A stretch of DNA of 64,000 nucleotides from an uncultured Alphaproteobacteria bacterium (GTDB taxonomy: Bacteria; Pseudomonadota; Alphaproteobacteria; Geminicoccales; Geminicoccaceae): NCBI GenBank assembly GCA_937926445.1, contig CALBAK010000002.1, positions 1-64,000 on the forward strand. Reading direction: 5' to 3'. Under the pieces are notes generated by a model that made no database searches, was not told the DNA's origin, and was given only the letters and a program-made list of their open reading frames with translations. Positions 1-7,764 of the stretch are shown here, in pieces. How positions within the stretch are numbered: position 1 is the first letter of the stretch; each line of letters begins with the position of its first letter. A program made the translations under genes and the position numbers.

Positions 1-354
1 ACCCCGGACGGGCTCGACGATTATTACGTGGTCAACGACTTCTCCGATGCGAGTACGGTGGTGGCCGACCTCAAGACACTCTATCGGGTCGGTCGCGGCA
101 TGGTGTCGGCTCTCGACGAGGAGGAAGAGCAGCGGGCGGCACTGGCGGCGGGTGCCGGACCCGGTGCCCCGACGGCCGGCGGCGAACCGGCCGTGTCGGG
201 CGCGGGGACGGCACTCGAGGCGCGCACGGGCGAAGCCGACGCGGCCGGTCCGGCGGTCGAGGCCGAGGGTCCGGCAGCCATCGAGGCCGGTGGCGGATCC
301 GCCGGTGCCGGCGGCAGGGAGCGCCCCCTTGCCGCAGACCCGGCACGCGGCTAG
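1..354 (+). CDS. DUF3306 domain protein, C-terminal fragment
   Basis: The gene starts before the window; 117 residues are visible in frame from base 1. The segment GLDDYYVVNDFSD followed by LKTLYRVGRGM resembles, from memory, the conserved C-terminal part of DUF3306 proteins, which accompany DUF3305, a TorD-like chaperone and FdhABC in alphaproteobacterial formate dehydrogenase operons. After about residue 45 the protein becomes a low-complexity Ala/Gly/Pro/Glu tail. Molecular function is unknown; a role in formate dehydrogenase maturation is inferred only from the neighbourhood. The family call rests on a short conserved stretch plus operon position. Confidence 0.7.
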   Translation, partial: TPDGLDDYYVVNDFSDASTVVADLKTLYRVGRGMVSALDEEEEQRAALAAGAGPGAPTAGGEPAVSGAGTALEARTGEADAAGPAVEAEGPAAIEAGGGSAGAGGRERPLAADPARG

Positions 355-417
355 AAGTGGTTCAATTCCGGAGCGGACCTTGAGGGGGGAGGCCGCGGCC
401 GGTACGGTGGTGCCAGC

Positions 418-1035
418 ATGGACGCGGTCAACGGCGCGAGTTCCGAAGCCGTCGGTGAGCCTGACGAGGTCGACCGGCTGCGGGCGGTGACGTGGCGCCT
501 GCTCGCCAAACTCTTGGCGGCCCCTCCCGACGAGGCGACGCTCGCCACGGTCGGCCGGCTGGGCGAGGCGGGCAGCGATCTGGGCGAAGCTCTCCTCGAG
601 CTCGCCCGGGCGGCGCGGGCGAGCACGGTCGAGGCGGCCCGCGAGGAATATCACGAGCTCTTCATCGGCGTGGGTCGCGGCGAACTCGTGCCCTACGCCT
701 CGTTCTACCGTACGGGGTTCCTGAACGAGCGGCCGCTCGCTCTCTTGCGGGCGGATCTCGCGACCCTCGGGATCGCCCGTGCGCCCGGCAATCCGGAGCC
801 CGAGGACCATGCGGCGAGCCTCTGCGAGGTGATGGCGGGGCTCGTCGAGGGCCGGTTCGGCCCGGCCGGTGGTGCGGCCGCACAGCGCTTCTTCGACCGC
901 CATCTCGAGCCCTGGATCGGTCGCTTCTTCGCCGACCTCGAGGGGGCCCGATCGGCACGTCTCTACCGGCCGGTCGGAACGGTCGGCCGGCTGTTCGTCG
1001 AAATCGAGCGGACGGGCTTCCGGTTGGCGGCTTGA
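418..1035 (+). CDS. TorD/DmsD-family molybdoenzyme chaperone
   Basis: This encodes 205 residues, the usual size for TorD-family chaperones. These cytoplasmic helical proteins bind the Tat signal of a molybdenum enzyme and assist cofactor loading. Family-like segments are the YHELFIGVGRGELVPYASFY stretch near residues 78-97 and the PEPEDHAA segment near 124-131, matching the E-P-DH region of TorD/NarJ-like proteins. It lies between the DUF3306 gene and the catalytic subunit gene, so FdhA is the likely client. The ATG is chosen because the conserved domain begins shortly after it; the ribosome-binding site is weak. Confidence 0.88.
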   Translation: MDAVNGASSEAVGEPDEVDRLRAVTWRLLAKLLAAPPDEATLATVGRLGEAGSDLGEALLELARAARASTVEAAREEYHELFIGVGRGELVPYASFYRTGFLNERPLALLRADLATLGIARAPGNPEPEDHAASLCEVMAGLVEGRFGPAGGAAAQRFFDRHLEPWIGRFFADLEGARSARLYRPVGTVGRLFVEIERTGFRLAA

Positions 1036-1146
1036 GCGGGGTAGGGTGGGCGCGTGCGAGGCCGGGACTGGGGAGCCCCGGAGAGAACCGGGCGAGTGGC
1101 CGAGCCGGGGTGCGTGGTAGGAAAGCAGCAGGAAGGAAGGCGGGAC

Positions 1147-1347
1147 ATGCGCGAGGACGGCAAGGAGCGGCGGAGCGGCAGCGGTCGGCGGGAGTTGCTG
1201 AAGCTCGCGGGCCTGGGCGCGGTCGTCGGTGCCGCGACGGTGGCGGCTCCGGCGCAGCGCGCCGAGGCGGCCGAGCAGCGGCCGAGCGGGCGCGGTTACC
1301 GCGAGACGCCGCACGTGAAGACCTATTACGAGCTCGCCCGCTTCTGA
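1147..1347 (+). CDS. Formate dehydrogenase region small Tat-target protein
   Basis: A 66-residue protein with an early twin-arginine segment (RRELLKLAGLGAVVGAA, about residues 15-31) and a short exported tail ending HVKTYYELARF. This is the architecture of the small Tat-target proteins found just upstream of alphaproteobacterial fdhA genes. The ATG at 1147 is preceded by AGGAAGG at good spacing. An in-frame start at 1054 would add 31 residues and bury the Tat motif, so it is rejected. It may be a small periplasmic or membrane-anchored accessory subunit; its biochemical role is not known. Confidence 0.82.
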   Translation: MREDGKERRSGSGRRELLKLAGLGAVVGAATVAAPAQRAEAAEQRPSGRGYRETPHVKTYYELARF

Positions 1348-1384
1348 GCGCGGCGGATCGACACCCGGAGGGCGGGAGGCCGAG

Positions 1385-4282
1385 ATGTTGAGGAAGCGGA
1401 GCAACGGGACGCCGGCACCGGGCGCTTTCGGCCAGCTGCGGGCGGCGCTTTCGGGCGACACGATCGATCGGCGCGGGTTCCTGCGCCGCTCCGGGGTCAC
1501 CGCCGGCGGTCTGGCGGCCGCCGCGGCCCTGTCGCCCGGCATGGTGACGCGCGCCCAGGCGCAGGCCCAGGTGGCCAAAGGCGAGATCAAGGAGGTCAAG
1601 ACGATCTGCACGCACTGCTCGGTCGGCTGCACGGTCGTGGCCGAGGTGCAGAACGGTGTGTGGATCGGCCAGGAGCCGGGCTTCGACAGCCCGTTCAATC
1701 TGGGTGCGCACTGCGCCAAGGGCGCCGCGGTGCGCGAGCACGCGCACGGTGAGCGTCGGCTCAAGTACCCGATGAAGCTCGTCAACGGGAAATACACCCG
1801 GATCTCCTGGGACCAGGCGATCAACGAGATCGGTGACAAGCTCCTCGAGATCCGCGAGAAGTCGGGACCCGACAGCGTCTATTGGCTGGGCTCGGCCAAG
1901 CACAGTAACGAGCAGGCCTATCTGTTCCGCAAGTTCGCCGCCTTCTGGGGGACGAACAACGTCGACCATCAGGCGCGGATCTGCCATTCGACGACCGTCG
2001 CGGGCGTGGCCAACACCTGGGGCTACGGCGCGATGACGAACTCCTACAACGACATCCAAAAGTCGAGGCTGATCTTCCTGATCGGCGGCAATCCGGCCGA
2101 GGCGCATCCCGTTTCGCTGCTCCACCTGTTGCGGGCGAAGGAGCAGAACAACGCACCCTTGATCGTCTGCGATCCGCGCTTCACCCGGACGGCCGCACAC
2201 GCCGACGAGTATGTCCGGTTCCGGCCGGGTACCGACGTCGCCCTGATCTGGGGCATCCTCTGGCACATCTTCGAGAACGGCTGGGAGGACAAGGAGTTCA
2301 TCCGCAAGCGCGTGTGGGGCATGGACCAGATCCGTGCGCACGTGAAGCAGTGGACCCCGGACGAGGTCGAGCGCGTCACCGGCGTGCCCGGCAGCCAGCT
2401 CAAGCGGGTCGCCATGCTCATGGCCAACAACCGGCCGGGCACGGTCATCTGGTGCATGGGTGGCACCCAGCACACCAACGGCAACAACAACGTCCGTGCC
2501 TATTGCGTGCTGCAGCTCGCCCTCGGCAACATGGGCGTTTCCGGTGGCGGTACCAACATCTTCCGCGGCCACGATAACGTCCAGGGTGCGACCGACATGG
2601 GCGTCACCGTGGACAGCCTGCCTGGTTACTATGGCCTGGCCGAAGGTGCTTGGAAGCACTGGGCGCGGGTCTGGAACGTCGATTACAATTATCTCCTCTC
2701 TCGCTTCGGTCCCAAGGGCGCCGACGACAAGACCCGCAAGGGGCTCATGGAAAAGGCCGGCATCCCGGTTTCGCGCTGGTTCGACGGTGTGCTCGAGGCG
2801 AAGGAGAACATCGACCAGCCGGACAACGTCCGCGCGATGATCTTCTGGGGTCACGCGCCGAACTCGCAGACGCGCCTGCCCGACATGAAGCGGGCGATGG
2901 AGAAGCTCGACCTTCTCGTGGTGATCGACCCCTATCCGACCGTGAGCGCGGTGCTGCACGATCGGACCGACGGGGTCTATCTCCTGCCGGCCGCCACCCA
3001 GTTCGAGACCCGCGGCTCGGTCACCGCGTCGAACCGCTCGCTCCAGTGGCGCGAGAAGGTTTTCGGGCCGTTCTTCGAGTGCAAGACCGACCACGAGATC
3101 ATGTATCTCTTCGCGAAGAAGTTCGGCTTCGCCGAGGAGATGTTCAAGAACATCAAGCTCGAGGGCAACGAGCCGAACGTCGAGGACATCCTGCGCGAGA
3201 TCAATCGCGGAACCTGGACGATCGGCTACACCGGCCAGTCGCCGGAACGCCTCAAGTTGCACATGGAGTATCAGAACACCTTCGACAAGGTGACGCTGCG
3301 GGCAGTCGGCGGTCCCTGCGACGGCGAGTATTACGGTCTGCCTTGGCCGTGTTGGGGCACGCCCGAGTTCAAGCACCCCGGCACCGCCAACCTCTACGAC
3401 ACCTCGCTGCCGGTGAAAGACGGTGGTTCGTGCTTCCGCGCCAATTTCGGCGTCGAGCGGGACGGCCAGACGCTCCTGGCCGAGGGCAGCTGGCCCAAAG
3501 GCTCGGAGATCGAAGACGGCTATCCCGAGTTCACGATGGAGATGCTGACCAAGCTCGGCTGGGACAAGGATCTCACCGACGCCGAGCGGGCCGAGATCGA
3601 GAAGGCGGGCGGGCCCAAGGCCAACTGGAAGACCGACCTCTCGGGCGGGATCATCCGGGTGGCCATCAAGCACGGCTGCGCGCCGTTCGGTAACGCCAAG
3701 GCGCGAGCTGTGGTGTGGAACTTCCCCGATCCGATCGCGCTCCATCGCGAGCCGCTCTACACGCCGCGGCGCGACCTGGTGGAGAAGTACCCGACCTACA
3801 CGGATCGCAAGCTGCACCGCCTGCCGGTGCTCTACAAGTCGATCCAGGACAAGGATTTCTCGAAGGACTACCCGATCATTTTGACCTCCGGGCGGCTCGT
3901 CGAATACGAGGGCGGCGGCGACGAGACCCGCTCGAATCCGTGGCTGGCCGAGCTCCAGCAGCACATGTTCATCGAGATCAACCCGTTCGACGCCAACAAC
4001 CTCAAGATCCGCGACGGCGCCTATGTGTGGGTCGAGGGCCCGGAGAAGGGCAGGGTCAAGGTCAAGGCGATGGTGACCGAACGGGTCGGCCGCGGCGTCG
4101 CGTTCATGCCGTTCCACTTCGGCGGCTGGTTCCAGGGCAAGGACCTGAGGTCGAAGTATCCGGCAGGTGCCGATCCCTATGTGCTCGGTGAATCGACCAA
4201 CACGGCACAGACCTACGGCTACGACTCGGTCACCCACATGCAGGAGACCAAGACCACGCTCTGCAGGATCTGGGCAGCCTGA
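1385..4282 (+). CDS. fdhA: Formate dehydrogenase catalytic alpha subunit, Cys-type
   Basis: A 965-residue molybdopterin oxidoreductase that oxidises formate to CO2. A Tat signal with R29-R30 (DRRGFLRRSG) implies export of the folded enzyme to the periplasmic side. An N-terminal [4Fe-4S] site is seen as C75-x2-C78-x3-C82 and C110. At the position occupied by selenocysteine in E. coli FdnG the codon is TGC (Cys200 in ARICHST), followed by the active-site His201, so this is a Cys enzyme. The C-terminal molybdopterin dinucleotide-binding domain covers roughly the last 130 residues. A good GGGAGG precedes the ATG. fdhB follows after 17 bases. Length fits the FDH-N/FDH-O type. Confidence 0.96.
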   Translation: MLRKRSNGTPAPGAFGQLRAALSGDTIDRRGFLRRSGVTAGGLAAAAALSPGMVTRAQAQAQVAKGEIKEVKTICTHCSVGCTVVAEVQNGVWIGQEPGFDSPFNLGAHCAKGAAVREHAHGERRLKYPMKLVNGKYTRISWDQAINEIGDKLLEIREKSGPDSVYWLGSAKHSNEQAYLFRKFAAFWGTNNVDHQARICHSTTVAGVANTWGYGAMTNSYNDIQKSRLIFLIGGNPAEAHPVSLLHLLRAKEQNNAPLIVCDPRFTRTAAHADEYVRFRPGTDVALIWGILWHIFENGWEDKEFIRKRVWGMDQIRAHVKQWTPDEVERVTGVPGSQLKRVAMLMANNRPGTVIWCMGGTQHTNGNNNVRAYCVLQLALGNMGVSGGGTNIFRGHDNVQGATDMGVTVDSLPGYYGLAEGAWKHWARVWNVDYNYLLSRFGPKGADDKTRKGLMEKAGIPVSRWFDGVLEAKENIDQPDNVRAMIFWGHAPNSQTRLPDMKRAMEKLDLLVVIDPYPTVSAVLHDRTDGVYLLPAATQFETRGSVTASNRSLQWREKVFGPFFECKTDHEIMYLFAKKFGFAEEMFKNIKLEGNEPNVEDILREINRGTWTIGYTGQSPERLKLHMEYQNTFDKVTLRAVGGPCDGEYYGLPWPCWGTPEFKHPGTANLYDTSLPVKDGGSCFRANFGVERDGQTLLAEGSWPKGSEIEDGYPEFTMEMLTKLGWDKDLTDAERAEIEKAGGPKANWKTDLSGGIIRVAIKHGCAPFGNAKARAVVWNFPDPIALHREPLYTPRRDLVEKYPTYTDRKLHRLPVLYKSIQDKDFSKDYPIILTSGRLVEYEGGGDETRSNPWLAELQQHMFIEINPFDANNLKIRDGAYVWVEGPEKGRVKVKAMVTERVGRGVAFMPFHFGGWFQGKDLRSKYPAGADPYVLGESTNTAQTYGYDSVTHMQETKTTLCRIWAA

Positions 4283-4299
4283 GGCAGGAGGAGACGACG

Positions 4300-4896
4300 A
4301 TGGCTCGCATGAAGTTCCTGTGCGACGCCGAGCGCTGCATCGAGTGCAACGCCTGCGTCACCGCCTGCAAGAACGAGCACGAGGTGCCGTGGGGCATCAA
4401 CCGCCGGCGGGTCGTCACCCTCAACGACGGCCGGCCCGGGGAACGGTCGATCTCGGTGGCCTGCATGCACTGCTCGGACGCGCCGTGTATGGCGGTCTGT
4501 CCGGTCGACTGTTTCTATCAGACCGAGGAGGGTGTGGTCCTGCACAGCAAGGACCTTTGCATCGGCTGCGGCTACTGCTTCTACGCCTGCCCGTTCGGAG
4601 CGCCGCAGTTTCCGCAGGCCGGCAATTTCGGCTCGCGCGGCAAGATGGACAAATGCACCTTCTGTGCTGGTGGGCCGGAGGAGGACGGCTCGGACGCCGA
4701 GTTCCGCAAATATGGCCGCAACCGGCTCGCCGAGGGTAAACTACCGCTCTGCGCCGAGATGTGCTCGACCAAGGCGCTCCTGGCCGGCGACGGTGACACG
4801 ATCTCGACGATCTATCGCGAGCGCGTGGTGGCGCGCGGCTTCGGCTCCGGCGCCTGGGGCTGGGGCACCGCCTACCAGCAGAAGGGCGGCGCCTGA
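4300..4896 (+). CDS. fdhB: Formate dehydrogenase iron-sulfur beta subunit
   Basis: A 198-residue ferredoxin-like subunit carrying electrons from FdhA to the cytochrome b subunit. Cluster cysteines are visible at C13, C16, C19, C23; C55, C58, C63, C67; C87, C90, C93, C97; with a fourth set from the CTFCAGG and CAEMCSTKAL segments, suggesting four [4Fe-4S] clusters. Unlike E. coli FdnH it has no C-terminal membrane helix, as in the shorter Fdh3-type subunits. AGGAGG lies eight bases before the ATG. It is followed by a strong hairpin at 4921-4946. Confidence 0.95.
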   Translation: MARMKFLCDAERCIECNACVTACKNEHEVPWGINRRRVVTLNDGRPGERSISVACMHCSDAPCMAVCPVDCFYQTEEGVVLHSKDLCIGCGYCFYACPFGAPQFPQAGNFGSRGKMDKCTFCAGGPEEDGSDAEFRKYGRNRLAEGKLPLCAEMCSTKALLAGDGDTISTIYRERVVARGFGSGAWGWGTAYQQKGGA

Positions 4897-4920
4897 GCGC
4901 CACCCTTCGTGACGACGCGC

Positions 4921-4946
4921 AGCGGCCGGGGGCGACCCCGGCCGCT
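4921..4946 (+). terminator. Perfect GC hairpin after fdhB
   Basis: An 11-base perfect inverted repeat (AGCGGCCGGGG and its complement) closes on the four-base loop GCGA, a GNRA-type tetraloop. It sits 24 bases after the fdhB stop and 53 bases before the next start. No T-run follows, so it may be a partial terminator or an mRNA-stabilising element that raises fdhAB expression over the distal genes. Confidence 0.6.
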
Positions 4947-4999
4947 CGCATCTCGCCCGCCGGTTCCTACCCGCATCCCAACCCCGTCCGCGAGTGTCC

Positions 5000-5203
5000 A
5001 TGGTGATCCTGCTGCGGCTTACGGCGCTTCTGATCGTCCTTGCCGCCGGCGTCTGGTTCTACCAGGGCTGGCTCGATGGGCGCACGCCGCCGACTCGGAT
5101 CGCGCTGCCCGTGAAGGGCGTGTTTCCCGGTCCGGCCCAACCACCGCTCGACGCCGCGACCGTCGAGCGACTGCAAAACCGAGCCCTGGGACAGAGATAC
5201 TGA
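5000..5203 (+). CDS. Small single-span membrane protein in fdh operon
   Basis: Encodes 67 residues with one hydrophobic helix at about residues 2-22 (ILLRLTALLIVLAAGVWFYQ) and a short Pro-rich soluble tail ending ALGQRY. A GTG at 4994 in the same frame would add two residues. Its stop overlaps the fdhC start as TGATG, indicating translational coupling with the cytochrome b subunit. I do not recognise a named family. Position and coupling suggest a small accessory subunit of the membrane part of formate dehydrogenase; this is inference. Confidence 0.7.
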   Translation: MVILLRLTALLIVLAAGVWFYQGWLDGRTPPTRIALPVKGVFPGPAQPPLDAATVERLQNRALGQRY

Positions 5204-6255
5204 TGCGCCGGCCCCTTCTCCTCGCCCTACTCGCGCTTTTTCTCCTCGGCTTCCCGCCAGCGGGCTCCGCGAGAGCGCAGACCGCGCCGTCGGCTGGCCC
5301 ACCGCCGGTCACGCTGCAACCCGAGGAGAGCCGCGCCGATATATGGCGGGCGATCCGACAGGGCGAACGGGGCACCGTCGCCGCGCCGAACGCAGCCGGC
5401 GGCCAGCTCGTTCAGTCGGAGGGAGAGGCCTGGCGGGAGCTCAGGCTCGGCGCTTACAAGCTCTGGGCCGGCTGGATCCTCCTGGGTGCGGTCGGCCTCG
5501 TGGCTCTGTTTTTCGCGCTGCGCGGACGCGTTCCGATCGAGGGCGGACCCGCCGGCACGACGATCCGTCGGTTCAACGGAATCGAGCGTTTCGCCCACTG
5601 GCTGACCGCGACGACCTTCATCGTATTGGCGCTCACCGGCCTCAACCTGATGTTCGGTCGCACCTTGCTCTTGCCGCTCGTCGGCAAGGACGCCTTCGCG
5701 GTGCTTACCCAATGGGGCAAGTTCCTGCACAATTACCTGGCTTTCGGCTTCATGGCCGGCATCGCCCTGATGTTCGTGCTCTGGGTTTGGTACAATATCC
5801 CGAACCGCCACGACATCGTCTGGATCCTCAAGGGTGGTGGATTGCTGGGAGGTGGTCATCCGTCGGCCAAACGGTTCAACGCTGGACAGAAGTTCGTCTT
5901 CTGGTCAGTCGTGCTGTTGGGGACGAGCCTGAGCCTGTCGGGATTGCAGTTACTCTTCCCCTTCACCTTCCACTTCTTCGATTCGACATTCGCCTTCGTG
6001 AACAGCTGGTTCGGTACCGCCCTGCCGACCGGGCTTTCGCCCATGGCCGAGCAGCAGCTCGCCGTGCTCTGGCACGGTCTCGTGAGCGTGGTCCTGATCG
6101 CGATCGTCATCGGCCACATCTACATCGGCTCGATCGGCATGGAGGGAGCCTTCCAGGCCATGGGCTCGGGGCGGGTCGACTTGAATTGGGCGCGCCAGCA
6201 CCACGATCTCTGGGTCGCCGAGCTCGAGCGCAAGCGCGTACTGCCGGCCGAGTAG
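5203..6255 (+). CDS. fdhC: Formate dehydrogenase cytochrome b gamma subunit
   Basis: A 350-residue membrane subunit that receives electrons from FdhB and normally passes them to quinone. There is a signal peptide (LLLALLALFLLGFPPAGSARA), a periplasmic segment to about residue 85, then a first hydrophobic helix and a four-helix cytochrome b domain with candidate haem histidines in ERFAHWLTATTF, KFLHNYLAF and VVLIAIVIGHIYIGS. The start is fixed by the TGATG overlap with the upstream small gene. It is longer than E. coli FdnI (217 aa) because of the N-terminal extension, which is usual in alphaproteobacterial FdhC. Confidence 0.94.
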   Translation: MRRPLLLALLALFLLGFPPAGSARAQTAPSAGPPPVTLQPEESRADIWRAIRQGERGTVAAPNAAGGQLVQSEGEAWRELRLGAYKLWAGWILLGAVGLVALFFALRGRVPIEGGPAGTTIRRFNGIERFAHWLTATTFIVLALTGLNLMFGRTLLLPLVGKDAFAVLTQWGKFLHNYLAFGFMAGIALMFVLWVWYNIPNRHDIVWILKGGGLLGGGHPSAKRFNAGQKFVFWSVVLLGTSLSLSGLQLLFPFTFHFFDSTFAFVNSWFGTALPTGLSPMAEQQLAVLWHGLVSVVLIAIVIGHIYIGSIGMEGAFQAMGSGRVDLNWARQHHDLWVAELERKRVLPAE

Positions 6256-6286
6256 GTCGCAGCCCACCGTCGCTACCGGCTGCCCG

Positions 6287-7600
6287 ATGCGCTCCCTGCC
6301 GCTCGCCCTGGCGTTGCTTTTCGGACTCTCCGGCCCGGTGGGCGGGCAGGAACTCCGCGGCCACGGCGGGCCCGTGCGGGCACTCGCCGCCACCGCCGAC
6401 GGCACGCTTCTTCTTTCGGGCTCGTTCGACACAAGCCTGATCGCTTGGCGCCCCGGCGAGGCTGCGGCACTTCGGGTCCTGCGCGGTCACGATGGCGGCG
6501 TCAACGCGCTCGCCCTCGATCCGAGCGGTCAGCACGCACTGTCGGGCGGTGAGGACGGGCGGCTGATCCTCTGGGATCTCGAGGCGGCGACGCCACGTTT
6601 CCGCCTGGAGCTCGCCGCCAAGGTCGTGGCCGTCGCGGTCCATCCCAGCCGGGCGAGCGCCGCCGCGGGCACGGGCGACGGTGCGATCCACCTTTTGGAC
6701 CTCGCCACGGGCGAGCGCCGAGCGAAGCTCCTCCTGGAGGGGGCGCGGCCCACAGCCCTTCTCTTCCTGCCGGAGGAGGGCGAGCTGCTCGTCGCCGACC
6801 ATCTGGGTGGGCTCTGGTCGGTCGAAGACGAGCCCGCACGGCTGCGCGAGCGGCGACCCGCTACCGGCTTCGCGATCACCGACCTCGCGCTCGCGAGTCC
6901 GCGCACGCTCGCGCTCTCGGCGATCGACGGGACCATCCGCCTGCTCGTTCTGCCCGGCCTCGAGCTCCGGGGCGAGCTCGTCGGGCACGAGGCCCCGGTC
7001 CTGGCCCTCTCGGTCGCGCCCGGCGGCGGACGGCTCGCGAGTGGCGACCTCAAAGGCCGGATCGTGCTCTGGTCGTTGCCCGAGGGTCGGGCCGAGCGGG
7101 TGCTGGAGCCGCATGCGGGCCCCGTCTGGGATCTCGCCTTCGCCGGACCGCGGCCCACGCTCTGGTCGGCCGGCAACGATGCGGTGGTCCGGCGCTGGGC
7201 GGAAGGCGAGCCCGAAGTTTCGCCGAGCCTCGCGGCGTCGAACGCTCCTTCCGCTGCGGAGGAGAGCGAGCGGGGCGCTCGCCTTTTCCGCTCATGTCGG
7301 GCCTGCCACACGCTCGAGGCGGACGGCGGCAACCGCGCCGGCCCTACCCTGTTCCGCCTGTTCGGGCGGCCCGCCGGATCGGTGCCCGGCTACCCCTATT
7401 CCGAGGCGCTCGCTCGAAGCGGCATCGTCTGGACGGAGGAGACGGTCGACCGGCTCTTCGCGCTCGGTCCCGAGACCTTCACGCCCGGCTCCAAAATGCC
7501 GTTGCAGCGGATGCCCGATGCGGGCGACAGGGCGGCGCTGATCGCCTACCTCAAGCGCGTGACCGCACCGGGCGGCGGGGCGGGGGAGAAGGGTGGATGA
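6287..7600 (+). CDS. Periplasmic WD40-repeat/cytochrome c fusion
   Basis: Encodes 437 residues. A signal peptide (LPLALALLFGLSGPVGG) is followed by about seven WD40-type blades (for example LRGHGGPVRALA, LRGHDGGVNALALD, LVGHEAPVLALSVAPG) to about residue 315, then a class I cytochrome c domain with C337-x2-C340-H341 and candidate Met ligands in GSKMPLQRM. The mature protein would be a beta-propeller docked to a mono-haem cytochrome. Its place 31 bases after fdhC suggests it accepts electrons from, or scaffolds, the formate dehydrogenase complex and passes them into the cytochrome c pool. Fold assignment is firm, the role is inferred. Confidence 0.88.
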   Translation: MRSLPLALALLFGLSGPVGGQELRGHGGPVRALAATADGTLLLSGSFDTSLIAWRPGEAAALRVLRGHDGGVNALALDPSGQHALSGGEDGRLILWDLEAATPRFRLELAAKVVAVAVHPSRASAAAGTGDGAIHLLDLATGERRAKLLLEGARPTALLFLPEEGELLVADHLGGLWSVEDEPARLRERRPATGFAITDLALASPRTLALSAIDGTIRLLVLPGLELRGELVGHEAPVLALSVAPGGGRLASGDLKGRIVLWSLPEGRAERVLEPHAGPVWDLAFAGPRPTLWSAGNDAVVRRWAEGEPEVSPSLAASNAPSAAEESERGARLFRSCRACHTLEADGGNRAGPTLFRLFGRPAGSVPGYPYSEALARSGIVWTEETVDRLFALGPETFTPGSKMPLQRMPDAGDRAALIAYLKRVTAPGGGAGEKGG

Positions 7601-7755
7601 AGGCTTTCCTGGCGGCAGTGGTGGCGGCAGTGGCGATCGCCTGGGGTGCCCACTGGGTGCTCACCGACCGGCTCGCCTGGACGAGCGCCGACCGCTTCGC
7701 CGCCGACGAGACCGTCCGGCTGGACCCCGCGGCGGTGGTTCGACCCGGCTTCTGA
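7597..7755 (+). CDS. Small single-span membrane protein, end of fdh operon
   Basis: A 52-residue protein with one hydrophobic helix (AFLAAVVAAVAIAWGAHWVL, residues 3-22) and a short acidic tail ending VVRPGF. The ATG overlaps the stop of the WD40-cytochrome gene (ATGA), so it is co-translated. No family recognised. It has the same plan as the small protein at 5000-5203, one helix plus a short exported tail. It ends nine bases before the convergent hemW stop. Confidence 0.6.
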   Translation: MKAFLAAVVAAVAIAWGAHWVLTDRLAWTSADRFAADETVRLDPAAVVRPGF

Positions 7756-7764
7756 ACCCGAGAC

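Noticed and set aside
662-4237. Very long open frame (1191 codons) on the minus strand opposite fdhA
   Set aside because: It is antisense to a gene with complete catalytic motifs. Long antisense frames are expected in DNA with near-total G/C at third positions.
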